From the NCBI GenBank assembly GCA_035048815.1, contig JAUCBN010000049.1, forward strand, positions 8,935,501-8,999,500: a DNA stretch of 64,000 nucleotides, given 5' to 3'. Below are positions 23,301-33,524 of this stretch, in pieces. A model generated the notes under the pieces. That model ran no database searches. It was given only the letters and a program-made list of their open reading frames with translations, and was not told the origin of the DNA. The translations under genes and the position numbers were made by a program. Within the stretch, counting starts at the first letter, position 1; each line of letters starts with the position of its first letter. This DNA comes from Abelmoschus esculentus. Its lineage: Eukaryota; Streptophyta; Magnoliopsida; Malvales; Malvaceae.

Positions 23301-23691
23301 CTCAGCCCGCTTCTATGGCCCTTACAAGGTACTTCGCAAAATTGGTTCTGTGGCTTATGAGCTCCAGTTGCCCCCTTCTGCCAAAATCCACCCGGTCTTC
23401 CATGTAAGCCTTCTCAAACGAAAGATTGGTGTTACGATTACCCCATCAGTCAACCCATCAGAGTTTGGCACAGATGGTTTGCTTCGAGTTTACCCAGATC
23501 GTGTCCTCGACAAACGCATGATAAAAACGAATAACCAAGCGGTTACAAAGCTGTTGGTTCAATGGATCAACCTCGCCCCTGAAAGCGCAACATGGGAGGA
23601 TTTCTTGGTGCTTCAATCGCAATTTCCTGGGTTCGATCCTTGGGGACAAGGATCCACTTCTTCGGGGGGTAATGTCATGTCATTAAGGTAA
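20309..23691 (+). pseudogene. Nested gypsy pol, multiply disrupted
   Basis: The order is protease (LVDSGSTHIF near 20429-20458), reverse transcriptase (LLVKKKDDTWRLCVDY, KVMPFGLTNAPATFQ), RNase H (ETDGSSKGI, LSKALGPKHSDLSIYEK), integrase (CDVCRRTKDEH, then DGQTERVNQCLEQYLRA) and a chromodomain-like tail (LLVQWINLAPESATWEDF). A one-base loss near 20932, TGA at 21146-21148 in VDY*QLN, a two-base loss that destroys the FFDDI catalytic box near 21435, and further stops near 21892, 22110 and 22828 make it non-functional. The final frame runs 18 bases into the 3' LTR. Confidence 0.85.
23661..23672 (+). other. Polypurine tract of the nested gypsy element
   Basis: TTCGGGGGGTAA ends directly at the 3' LTR start TGTCATG. 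Confidence 0.65.
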
Positions 23692-24105
23692 GAATTGAAG
23701 ATTAAAGATGAAATTAGGCTGAGAAAGAGGAAATTTGGGGATTAGCTGAAGGCGAGCTTAAGGAGGGAACGACACCATTTAAGGAGCAACACATACACCA
23801 TGAATACGAAACTGTTTCGAAGGACAATCGTGGAGAGACAAAGTGACGCCGTTTTAAGCCAAACCTTAAGAGGATGTTGTCTGCCAGAATTTATGTCTTG
23901 TTTTTATGTTTTGTTGTTATTCAAATGTTAGTTATGCATAGACACTGTTATATATAACCAAATTCCTGCTGTACTAAAACATGTCATATGAATCATCAAT
24001 ACAAATCTGAATTTTCTCTTTCTTCCCTATTTTCTCTCTTCTCTCAACCCTCCTAAAACCCTCAATTCTTCTCTTTTCAACCCTACTTCTATCCGGGTTG
24101 TTACA
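23673..24105 (+). repeat. 3' LTR of the nested gypsy element
   Basis: This copy starts TGTCATGTCATTAAGG and ends GGGTTGTTACA, followed by the TSD TGTCC. Small indels and substitutions separate it from the 5' copy. Confidence 0.95.
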
Positions 24106-25645
24106 TGTCCATTCCACATCCTTGCACTCCCCAAGAGTTGATAACCATTTCCCATCTGTTACGGTTACCTTAAGGGACTTGTGTCTGTAAACTGGTAATT
24201 GCAATTTCTTCACTAAGGATCAATTGAGAAAATTGTGTGTACTCCCAGTATCCAACAGTCCCATACAAGATTGGTTTTGAATTTGCATCTGAATCTTCAT
24301 TGTTTCTAAATTAGAGGCTCCCCACATGGCCTGTAAGGATATAGGAAAGGATCCTTACTCTTTATATTATCTTGTATCCCTCCTTCTGTAACCTCCTCAT
24401 AGTCCAAGAATACCTCAACTTTAGCCTCGTCCTCCATTCCTTTCACCACAATTTGAAACACTTGGGACCTGGAACATTTTTGGCCAGGAGTGTATTTGGC
24501 TGCACACCAAAAACACAATCCCTTTCTCCTTCGATCTCAGCATCTGACAAATTTTTTCCAAGAGCAGTATTCCCAGTTGATCTACTAGTTGGGCTCAACA
24601 GTTTAGGAGTAGGGACCTTATAAGTGTATCCATAATTGATTCCTATGGCTAAAGACCCTTCTCTGAAAGTACTAGTTGAACTTATAGGAGGAACTGACAA
24701 GGTCAACTGACTTCCAGGTGGCCTCAGTTGCAATCCAAGTAAAGGTTTCTTGTGTATAGGGAAATACATAGCCTCTACATGCTTGGCTAATTTGAATACA
24801 TCAATTAAAGTCTTAGGTTGCATCAGCTTAACAATTTAACTCACTTCCAATCATAAATGGTTCTTGAACATTCTTAGCACATAGTCATCAAGCAATTTGA
24901 CTTGGTTCACCAAGTGTATAAAATCCTCATAAAACTATTCTACATTCTCAAATTGTTTTAACTCCAATAGTTCCGCAAAGGGGTCATCTATGCCTCATGG
25001 AGCACACCTTTCTCTCATCCATCCCAAATATTCCTTCCAACACACTCTGTTCAAATCTCCATGAGTGTTACACAGAAACTGATGCCATTCTAAAGCATTC
25101 CCTTCTAAATGCAACATCATAACTCGGACCCTAGCTAAATCTGGTACCATTTATACCTCAAAATATTGTTCAAGTTTGGACACCCCCCTCTAAAATCATA
25201 ACCATCGAATTTCGAGCACAAGAATTTGTAAGAGAAATTTAATTGTTGACCTGGATTTTCTGGTCGAACCTCTTGCAAATCCGGTTCTATCATCACTCTT
25301 GGTGCACTCGGTATCACTATGGGTGGCTCTATGTTTGGAACATGAATGCTCGTTGCCTGCACCTGAGGATGTGCACCTAGTATCCCAGCCTGTAGGTTCA
25401 TGTCTTCTTCTACCACTATTTTTTCCTCAGGCCGATTTCTAGGAGCTTGTGAAGGTTAGCCATCATTGTCACCTGCATCGTTTGGAATCTATCATTCATG
25501 GATTCCTCGAGCTTCTGAATGTTCGTCTGTAACCGATTCGTCTCCTGTTTCCACTCAGGAATTGGATTTTGTTCATATGGTCCTCCCCCGTTGTTGTAGC
25601 TTGAACTCCAGAAGTTAAAAAAGCTTGGCTACGAGTTTCCACCAT
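24106..25645 (-). pseudogene. Gypsy gag and protease start, minus strand, degraded
   Basis: Gag probably starts at the ATG at 25645 (MVETRSQAF). Readable parts are an N-terminal segment with QQLNFSYKFLCSKFDGYD (25135-25416), a capsid C-terminal piece with PKTLIDVFKLAKHVEA, and a zinc knuckle CFWCAAKYTPGQKC at 24473-24514, where Gln stands for the expected His. The protease region ends in VTDGKWLSTLGECKDVEWT at the nested insertion. Joining across the insert continues in frame to CQGK and VLGVQ at 18555, so the two halves were one gene. Several frameshifts and stops are present. Confidence 0.75.
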
Positions 25646-25664
25646 TTTCCCTAAGATCGAAGTA

Positions 25665-25677
25665 GCTCTGATACCTT
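25665..25677 (-). other. Primer-binding site of the minus-strand gypsy element
   Basis: On the minus strand AAGGTATCAGAGC follows the 5' LTR. GGTATCAGAGC matches the complement of the 3' end of plant initiator methionine tRNA, shifted by two bases. Confidence 0.75.
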
Positions 25678-25967
25678 TGTAAGCTGTCAGAAATAACAGA
25701 AAGGAAAAGAGAGAAAGAAGAAGATGATTAAGGGAGAATCAGAGAAGAAAAGAGAAAAAAGAAAGTAATTCTAATATTCGATAAATAAACTACTCAGCTA
25801 GAGTCAACATTTACCCTAACGTCAAGGCTAAAACGACATCACTTTAGTGTTTCTAGGGCTGCCATGGAACGAAACGTTTCATTAGACACTAATGACTCTT
25901 AATGGCTAACATAACAGAAAATTAAAATTAAACACTCCAACGGTCAAAATTATTCAAATCTCTAACA
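25678..25967 (-). repeat. 5' LTR of the minus-strand gypsy element
   Basis: This 290-bp copy reads TGTTAGAGATTTGAATAA at its start on the minus strand and ends CAGCTTACA. It is flanked on the right by the TSD AAAAT. Confidence 0.9.
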
Positions 25968-25972
25968 AAAAT

Positions 25973-26202
25973 CTATTCGATTTTACTTATTTTTAAACCT
26001 TGAAAGGAGGTTGGATCAGTTTTGGAGATAAAAATCATTCAAACCTCTGAAAAATAAAGTTACTTAATGAAATTCCTAAGTTCTTGGCTTATTGCAACAA
26101 TCATTAAAGTCTTAAATCAATAAATTTGTTTGTTTGATAAAGAAATTATATTTTTTATTGATTTTCGGACTAGGGTTTTACATGGTTGTTTTTTATGCTT
26201 AA
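25973..26202 (+). repeat. Chromovirus LTR, plus orientation, right part of first block
   Basis: The sequence picks up where 15121 stops; the uninterrupted counterpart lies at about 41400-41646 (CTTGAAAGGAGGTTGGATC is shared). It ends at GGTTGTTTTTTATGCTTAA, where the Tat-like LTR begins. Confidence 0.65.
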
Positions 26203-29200
26203 TGTAGCGACCCTTTCGCTAAAAATAGACCAGTTTAAAAATTTTGAAATGTTGAAAATTAATTTGAAAGGGAATTTAATTTGAAAAAGTGAAAATTGTA
26301 AATTAGGGGTTTGGATAATTGAAAATTTGGGAATTTAGGTATTGAAAGGCTTGAGAAATTAGGGTTTGATAAAAGTGAAATTGAAACTTGGGAATTTGCT
26401 TTAGAAATTAAAAAAAAATTGGGGATTAGGGTTACAAATTGGAAAGGAAGTTGTGAATTTAGAAATTTGGGAACTTTCAAATTGTGGGAGAATTAACATT
26501 AGAGTTAAAGTTACGAATTTAAAAATTGAGAATTGAAATAAAAAGGAAAAATTGAAAAATTAATAGTCTTGAAAGTTTGGGAAAGTTGAAAGGTAATTTG
26601 AAATTTAGGGATTTGAAGAAATGAAAATTTCGGGATTTAAAATTTGGTAATTGAAAATTCAGGAATTTAATTCGAAAATTGAAAATTAGGGTTTAAAAAA
26701 AAATAGAGTTTGAAGATACCTAAAAGTAGAAGGAATTAAAATTATAAAAAAAATTATTTAAGAAGTAAAAAAAAGGTCATTAAATTAAAAATGGAATTTA
26801 AAAATGGTTTAAGAAGAAATTGAAGAGTAAAAAACGATTTGAAAAACAATTTAAAAAATTGTTGGAGTTACCACCGGTCAATTTGGTATACCGGGCACCG
26901 AAAACCAGAGATTTGAAGTAAATTGGGTTCGAGAGTTGATTACAATTAAAAACGGTTTTAGCATTTAAAATTGGCCAAAATCTGACACCTTTAATTAATT
27001 TTAAATTTTTCGAATTAAAGTGACATTTAAATTAAAATTTGTTTAGAGATTCGAGTATATTTTAAACGTCTAGATATTCGAAGGTAAACATATACACCGC
27101 TATTACTAGGTTTGGTACTGGGCCCGTTACGATCGAATATCGAAACATCTCATCATTATTTAATTATATTCAATTTCAATTTAAATATCACATGACAAAA
27201 TAAATTATAAAATGCAAAGCAAAAAGATACACCAACTTGAAATCACATATGAACAATAAATTAAAAATGAATAAATACAAATACTTTGAATAATATAATG
27301 TAAATGAAACACAAAGTAAATATGCAAAATAAACTAAAGGGAACAACATTTAACATTGATTGGGGCTAAATAGAAAGGAAAACAAAAATTTAAAACAAAA
27401 GCAAAACCAAAAGTTTCAGTCTCAAATTGGTGACCAAAAAATGAGAAAATCAAATTTTGGGACTCAAATTAAACAAAGATGGCTTTTAGGGCTAAATTTG
27501 AAACAAAAGAAATCTATTGACTGGTCAGTAACCAAATTGAACATAAATTGAAATTCAGGGGGTCCAAAATCGGATACTTTAATCATTGAAATTGGGTAAA
27601 CTTTAATTATTGACTAAAATAAAACAAAATGGAAATTAAGGGGACCAAATCCATGATAACTGAAACCAAATTTACAGGGACTGAGGGAGGAATTTGTATG
27701 AAACAGAGGGTTTTAAAATGAGATAAACCCATTTTTAAAATATTTTGGGAGTATATAACACAAACAAATAATTATCTTCAACCTCTTTCCTTCATTTTTA
27801 GACCGAAACCAAAATAAAAACCTCCATATTCTCTCGGGTGTTCTTTTGGAAATCGAGAAAAAATAAGAACACGATGAGTGTTCTTCTGGAATTTCCAGAA
27901 ATGAAGAACAAGAACCCAGAAACCGATTCAAATACTTTCTCTTCCGTTTTCTTTAAACCCAAAAATCTATTTGTTTTCAAAAACTGAAATAGAAATCCTT
28001 TGAAACCCTAAAAAGCAAACACACAACCTTATTCCCAAAAACGAATATCAAAGCATGAACTCTCTCGGAGAAGCCTCATGATCCGATTCACCTTACTGAC
28101 ACCAAGGCCTTGAGCTTATCATCAGAGGAGGAACACCAAGGGAGTTCGATGAAGGTAAAAAAGAATTATATTCTATTTTTCTTCTCTGATGCATGCGAAA
28201 GAAGAACAAGAGGTTATACATCTAAAAACTTGGTGTATTGATCGAAAAGGTGGAGAATCTAATTCCTTAAAATGGTGTATTGATTCTAATTTATAGCTGA
28301 ATGTTACTTGAATTTCCAAAAATAAGATAAAACCTAGAAATTGTCTATTGGTTGCTCTAAAATTGGATTTGAAATGATTGTCGAAATTTCGTTGTTATCC
28401 GTCCTTTAATTCGTATGTTTCTTTAATTTTTTATGTACAATCTCTACAGATCTAATGTTTATTTTTTTGTTTGCATGTGATTGTCGGAGAATTATCGGAG
28501 GGTGATCGAAGAATGGTCGGCGACGTTGGGGAGGCGAAAGGACATCATTCATCCGAAGAGGCGCTCGTGCGCCACACGTACACGTGTAGTGAACCAAACA
28601 TCGCACGGGAAGCGCGTATAGATTTCCAGAGAGTTCTCTCAGCTTCGATTTTGTAACGCCCCAAAAATGGGCCTAGAAGTTAGTGGGCCGATTTAGCCTA
28701 GTTCGGGATTAAATACTTAAAAATTAGTTTTAAATCAAAATAAATTATGAGAAAATATTATAAAATTCATAATTAACTTATATTTGACTTATTTCAACTC
28801 AATTTTGAAAATTTAACCTTGAATCCCTAAGATTTTGAAATTAGTGACTATTTTTTAAAAATTGAAAACTTGAGGACAATTTTATAAACTAATCCAAACC
28901 TTTGAATCTTTAAGGTAATTTGATTTATTCCTAATACTAGTTGATATAGTCCTTACAAGAGCCTATATAAACAACCTTTAATCCCTTGTTTTAACCTAAG
29001 TAATCAAAATTCTTTAATTTTGATATAAAACTCAAAAATTCACTTTTTTTTAATAATATCCATTCTTTAAATTTCGGTTTCTTCTTCTATAAGGCAGTCT
29101 CTTCATCATTTTTTCAAGTTAAATATTCATTATTTTTAATAATTTTTTTTATTTTCTATATTTTTCTTCATCAAAATCTCTTCGTTTTTCTACAGGTTTT

Positions 29201-32177
29201 CTAGTTTTTAAACCTTTGAAGGGATAAGATCAATTTTTTAGGTGAGAATCATTCAAACCTATTAAACCTAAAGTTCTTTAATGAAAATCCGAAGTTCTTG
29301 GCTATTGAAACAATCTTTAAAGTCTTAAATCAATAAAATCGGTTTTCTTGATAAAAATTCCATTATTTTCTTAAATTTTGTTCAAGTGTTCTACATGGAT
29401 TTTTTTGATGCCTAAATATATGAATTTTGAAGTGTTTATATGTAATTAAGATGAATTTTAAGTATCTAATCTCGGACCTAAGGTTTAGGTGGTGTTTGGA
29501 GAGGTTTTCGGTGAGTTTCGGTTAGGTTTTATGGTATTTTTAGAGGCTGACATGTATTGTTCCGACTTGAGGGATGTTTGGGTGTGTTATAATGCACTAA
29601 ACCCTCTGGTTTTGATTTTTGAATTAGGTCAAGAGGTATAGGAACAAGTTTGAGGGAGATCGGAAAGCCGAATCGCATTTTTGGGTGACTTGTCGAGCAA
29701 GTTTTGATTATCGGTGAGTGATTTTGAGAGTGGGCTGCTTCGACAGTGTTTTAAATCTGTTTTTCAAAGGTTTGGGGGTTTAGGGAAGATGTGAAAAACC
29801 TCCCTATACTTCGGAGTAAGTATTTTAAGTTTTGCTCTCTTGAAAATCTCATATTACGCCTTTCTTTACTATGTGTTTTGTCAAGTTCATGTTTTAATGA
29901 TGCATAAGAGATTATGCACTTAATTAGATGCTCATGATACTATTTTTTATAAATTTTTGATGCTCCCATGGTTTTGTTTTCAAAATTTGATAAAAAGAGG
30001 TTTTATCGGTTTTTGCACTTGATGCAAGTATTGATGGGAGGCATGAGTCGTGATTCACTATTTTGTCTTAAAACTTGAGCATCGTGTCTTATTTTAGTAT
30101 TGGTATTAAAGATGATGAAACGTGGATAAGTTGATCGATCAATAGGATGTGAGTGCACTATAATTAAAATGTATAAGTGTATAAATGCCTTAGTGATGCT
30201 TTAGAGATAATACTTGCATTGTGATATATGTGTTGTATTACATGTAATTGTTGCTTATCCCAAAAACTAAGGTGTTTTTTCATGATTGGTTTTATTCCAT
30301 CATGGGTGTGATTAGGCGATTGACCTTCACACGTGATATGAGTAGCGGTTGGCTCTCATATGTGGCATGTTGGCAATTGGCCGCATGCCTGTCGTTTCCG
30401 TTTATCCTAACGTTTAGTGATAGTCTAAACGGTTCACTAATACCAATACAATGTTAAAAGAAAGTATGTTTTCTTAATTGAGCGGTATTTTAATGAAGCT
30501 TTGAGATAAGCATATAAGACTTGAGTAATGCTCAATGAGCATGTGTTTTCAAAAGTATTTGAAAAAGGTTTTGTGGCTTATGCCATGGATACTTGTTGTT
30601 TTTCATGTTGTTGGCACTGATAGCCATGTGATTATTTCATGAGTTGAACATGACATATTTTTATAAAGCTTTGGCTTTTATGGGCTGCATTGCAAGTTGT
30701 TTTACTTATGTTTTTAAATTGTCAATCGCTAAGCTTTTACTTAACCACTCTCCTTTACTTGCAATGCAGATAAATAAGTGATTAGGTACCAGCAAGAAGC
30801 AAGGAAGTCGAGTAACTATTTATATTTTTCTTAGACTCAAGTATGTTTTGAATTCAATTAAGAACATTAAAGTAGATGAGAGCAATGGAGCACTGTTTTG
30901 GTATGTTTATTTGGATATTCTTTATGACATTGTTTTGCTTTGAAGTATTTATGAAGAAATCCATGATGAATTTGAAGTATGTTTACCTTGATGAATATTG
31001 CTTTCAATTTATATTAAGAACATGGAACTAGGATGATTTGCATTTAGAAATCTTGTTGAAATATATGGTTTATGGTCTATAGGTGATTAAATGCCTCTGG
31101 TAGATATTATTTTAATTTGAAATTTGAGACTTAATCATGTAATAGACTTAATTAAGGATTGATAACCTTAATTTCATATTTTGATCATAATTATCTAGAA
31201 AATTATAATTAGGTCCCTAAAACTTATTCGATTAAATTAGGACTCATTTTTCATTAATTTCCGTTGCAAATGAAGTTAGTCCTTGCATGAACATTTAGGA
31301 TCTAATTAACGCATTTAGAAAAGATTAAAGAAAAAAAAATTTAGGGTTGTTTATCGGGCCGAGTCTCCGAATTAGCCTCGGTATTCCCCGTGTAGCTCGT
31401 TTGAGTCGGGTGACGTCTAGACCGGGTCGAGGGGGTTATAGATTTGGACCGTCAAATGTATCCCAGATATGACGGTTGAGACACAATTGTGCGTATAACA
31501 ATAGATGAAGTTAGGATTTTTTATTTATTCAGGATAGGGCTAAAGGGTTTAGTCTATTAGGCCCGAACTGGCTAGATGTATAATATATTTTGGGTTTTAA
31601 ATTTTTGTAAATGGAATTTTAAATAAATTAAAATTTTTTAGGCTTATTTAATCTGTTTTGGGTCTTACTTAAATCTATTAAGTTTATTTATTATATTTTG
31701 GATTGCTTATTTAATATCTAATATTAAATAGTAATAATAAAAAATAAAAAATAAATAGTAACTACCGAAACCAAAAGGCTAAATAAAATTAGAATATAAA
31801 TAGTAACCATAATAATATGCTATAAAAACTAACATAGTACTACTACTACTAATAACAATAATAATATCGAAATATGATGTGTAGTAAACAAAAAAACAAG
31901 GTAAATAACATAAAATAAGTAATAATTTATAATATATTTTTGATAGAATTTTTTATTTTAATAGTAATATAATATATTGAATATATATAATCTTTTTGAA
32001 TTTTTAACATATTTTTATAATAAAATAAAACTAAATGAATATTGAAAAATAAAACCTATTATTATATTTTTTTTGATCTTTTGTTATAAATGTTAAAATT
32101 AACTAGAGCCCATTATTTAGGAGAAAGACAAAAATGAAAAATAAACGGGTTTACCCCAGATAAAATTAGTGATTACA
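26203..32177 (-). repeat. 3' LTR of the Tat-like element (interrupted)
   Basis: The minus strand begins TGTAATCACTAATTTTATC at 32177 and ends GGGTCGCTACA at 26203. It contains the segment near 26871-27130 with the GTCGCCACC-like string and, near 27790-28090, a region resembling a 5' untranslated leader. At 28652 a plus-strand chromovirus LTR breaks it. A partial second copy lies at 41647-41877 plus 45604-46858 and a third at 38338-39256. Confidence 0.7.
28652..31300 (+). repeat. Chromovirus LTR inserted in the Tat-like LTR (probable solo LTR)
   Basis: It begins TGTAACGCCCCAAAAATGGG and carries the same landmarks as the LTR at 12560-14344 in reverse, including GAAAAACCTCCCTATACTTC near 29793. 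No internal coding sequence follows it. The right end was not found: no CA plus a GATTT repeat (the five bases before its start) could be identified, so 31300 is an estimate. Confidence 0.5.
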
Positions 32178-32194
32178 GTTGCCCCTCTTTTCTT
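32178..32194 (-). other. Polypurine tract of the Tat-like element
   Basis: The minus strand reads AAGAAAAGAGGGGCAAC immediately before the LTR start TGTAATC. Confidence 0.65.
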
Positions 32195-32289
32195 ATCTTT
32201 GTGGAACAATGATAAAGCAAAGACCATAAACAATAATTTTATCCGACTTCCTTGTGGGAAGATGCCTTGATTTCTGATCATTACAACAC

Positions 32290-33524
32290 TTGACGGTCCT
32301 TTGCTTTGAGCGTATACCGTAATAGATGAACCATCTCTTTGAGTGTATATCATGATGGATGACCCTTTTCTTCAAGCGTATGTCATAGTGAACGATTCCT
32401 CTCTTCGAGCGTATACCATGATGGACGACCCCTCTTTTTGAGCATATGTCGTTATACATGACCCCTCTCTTCGAGCATATGTCATGGTGAATGGTCCCTC
32501 TCTTAGAGCGTATACCGTGATAGACGACCCCTTTCTTCGAGCGTATGTCGTGATAGATGACCACTCTCTTCGAACGTATGTCATGATGAACGGTCCCTCT
32601 CTTAGAGCGTATACCGTGGTGGATGACCCCTCTTTTCGAGTGTATGTCATGATAGATGACCCCTCTCTTCGAGCGTATGTCATAGTGAATGGTACCTCTC
32701 TTAGAGATTATACCGTGGTGGACGAACCCTCTTTTCGAGCGTATGTTATGTTGGATGACCCCTCTCTTCGAGCGTATGTCATGGTGAACGGTCCCTCTCT
32801 TAGAGCGTATACCTTGGTGGACGACCCCTCTCTTTGAGAATATGTTATGATAGATGATCCCTCTCTTCGAGCTTATGTCATAGTGAATGGTACCTCTCTT
32901 AGAGTGTATACCATGGTGGATGACCCCTCTATTCGAACGTATGTCATGGTAGATGACCCCTCTGTTTGAGCGTATGTCATGGTGAATGGTCCCTCTCTTA
33001 GAGCGTATACCATGGTGAACGACCCCTCTCTTCGAGCATATGTCTTGATAGATGACCCCTCTCTTCAAGCGTATATTATGGGGAACGGTCCCTCTTTTAG
33101 AGCGTATACCGTGATGGAAAACATCTCTCTTTGAGCGTATGTCGTGATAGAATACCCCTTTCTTCGAGTGTATGCCATGGTGAAAGGTCCCTATCTTAGA
33201 GTGTATACCGTGATGGATGACCCCTCTCTTCGAGCATATATCATGATGAATGAACCCTCTCTTCGAGCGTATGTCATGATGAACAATCCTTCTCTTAAAG
33301 AGTACACCATGATCGACGACTCCTCTCGTCGAGCGTATGTCGTGATGGATGACCCCTATCTTGAGCGTATGTCATGGTGAACGGTCCCTCTCTTAGAGCG
33401 TATACCGTGATGGAAAACCCTTCTTTCCGAGCGTATATCGTGATAGATGACCCATCTCTTCGAGCGTATGTCATGGTGAACGGTCCCCCTCTTAGAGCTT
33501 ATATCGTGGTAGACGATCCCTCTG
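32290..33524 (-). repeat. 33-bp minisatellite array (about 37 units) with 99-bp superstructure
   Basis: Units of exactly 33 bp recur from GACGGTCC at 32292; each holds a core like CTCTTCGAGCGTATGTCATG. Every third unit over most of the array is a variant with CTCTCTTAGAGCGTATACC, which gives a 99-bp higher-order period. Because 33 is divisible by three, long frames stay open on both strands: 291 codons on the minus strand read as an 11-residue repeat like RSKRGVIHHDI, and the plus strand as SLRAYVMIDDP. I regard these frames as by-products of the period. It sits just inside the 3' LTR of the Tat-like element. Confidence 0.9.

Larger units (their letters stand above)
18551..24110 (+). mobile_element. 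Nested plus-strand Ty3-gypsy element (Reina-like chromovirus)
   Basis: The element at 18556-24105 has LTRs of 429 and 433 bp, TSDs TGTCC at 18551-18555 and 24106-24110, a primer site, gag, pol and a purine tract. It interrupts the protease of the surrounding minus-strand element, in opposite orientation. The C-X2-C-X7-H-X-C knuckle and chromodomain-like tail point to a chromovirus; the Reina-like label is an inference. Multiple stops and frameshifts make it non-autonomous. Confidence 0.95.
15117..25972 (-). mobile_element. Ty3-gypsy chromovirus-like element, minus strand, carrying a nested gypsy element
   Basis: The element spans 15122-25967 with 5-bp TSDs AAAAT at 15117-15121 and 25968-25972. 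The empty site is still visible in the paralogous block near 41400. Its LTRs are 291 and 290 bp, with about two dozen differences by eye, so it is clearly older than the copia element. Order on the minus strand is 5' LTR, Met-tRNA primer site, gag, protease, reverse transcriptase, RNase H, integrase, chromodomain-like tail, purine tract, 3' LTR. A second gypsy element at 18556-24105 splits its protease. Without that insert the element is about 5.3 kb. Confidence 0.9.

Noticed and set aside
25665..25677. tRNA gene fragment
   Set aside because: The GGTATCAGAGC match is the retrotransposon primer-binding site; no tRNA cloverleaf surrounds it here or at the other primer sites.
32193..33068. 291-codon minus-strand frame of RSKRG-type repeats as a repetitive protein gene
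   Set aside because: It is explained by a stop-free 33-bp tandem period; equally long frames exist on the plus strand, and it runs into the retrotransposon purine tract.
32290..33524. CRISPR-like repeat array
   Set aside because: Units are contiguous with no unique spacers, and the context is a plant retrotransposon.
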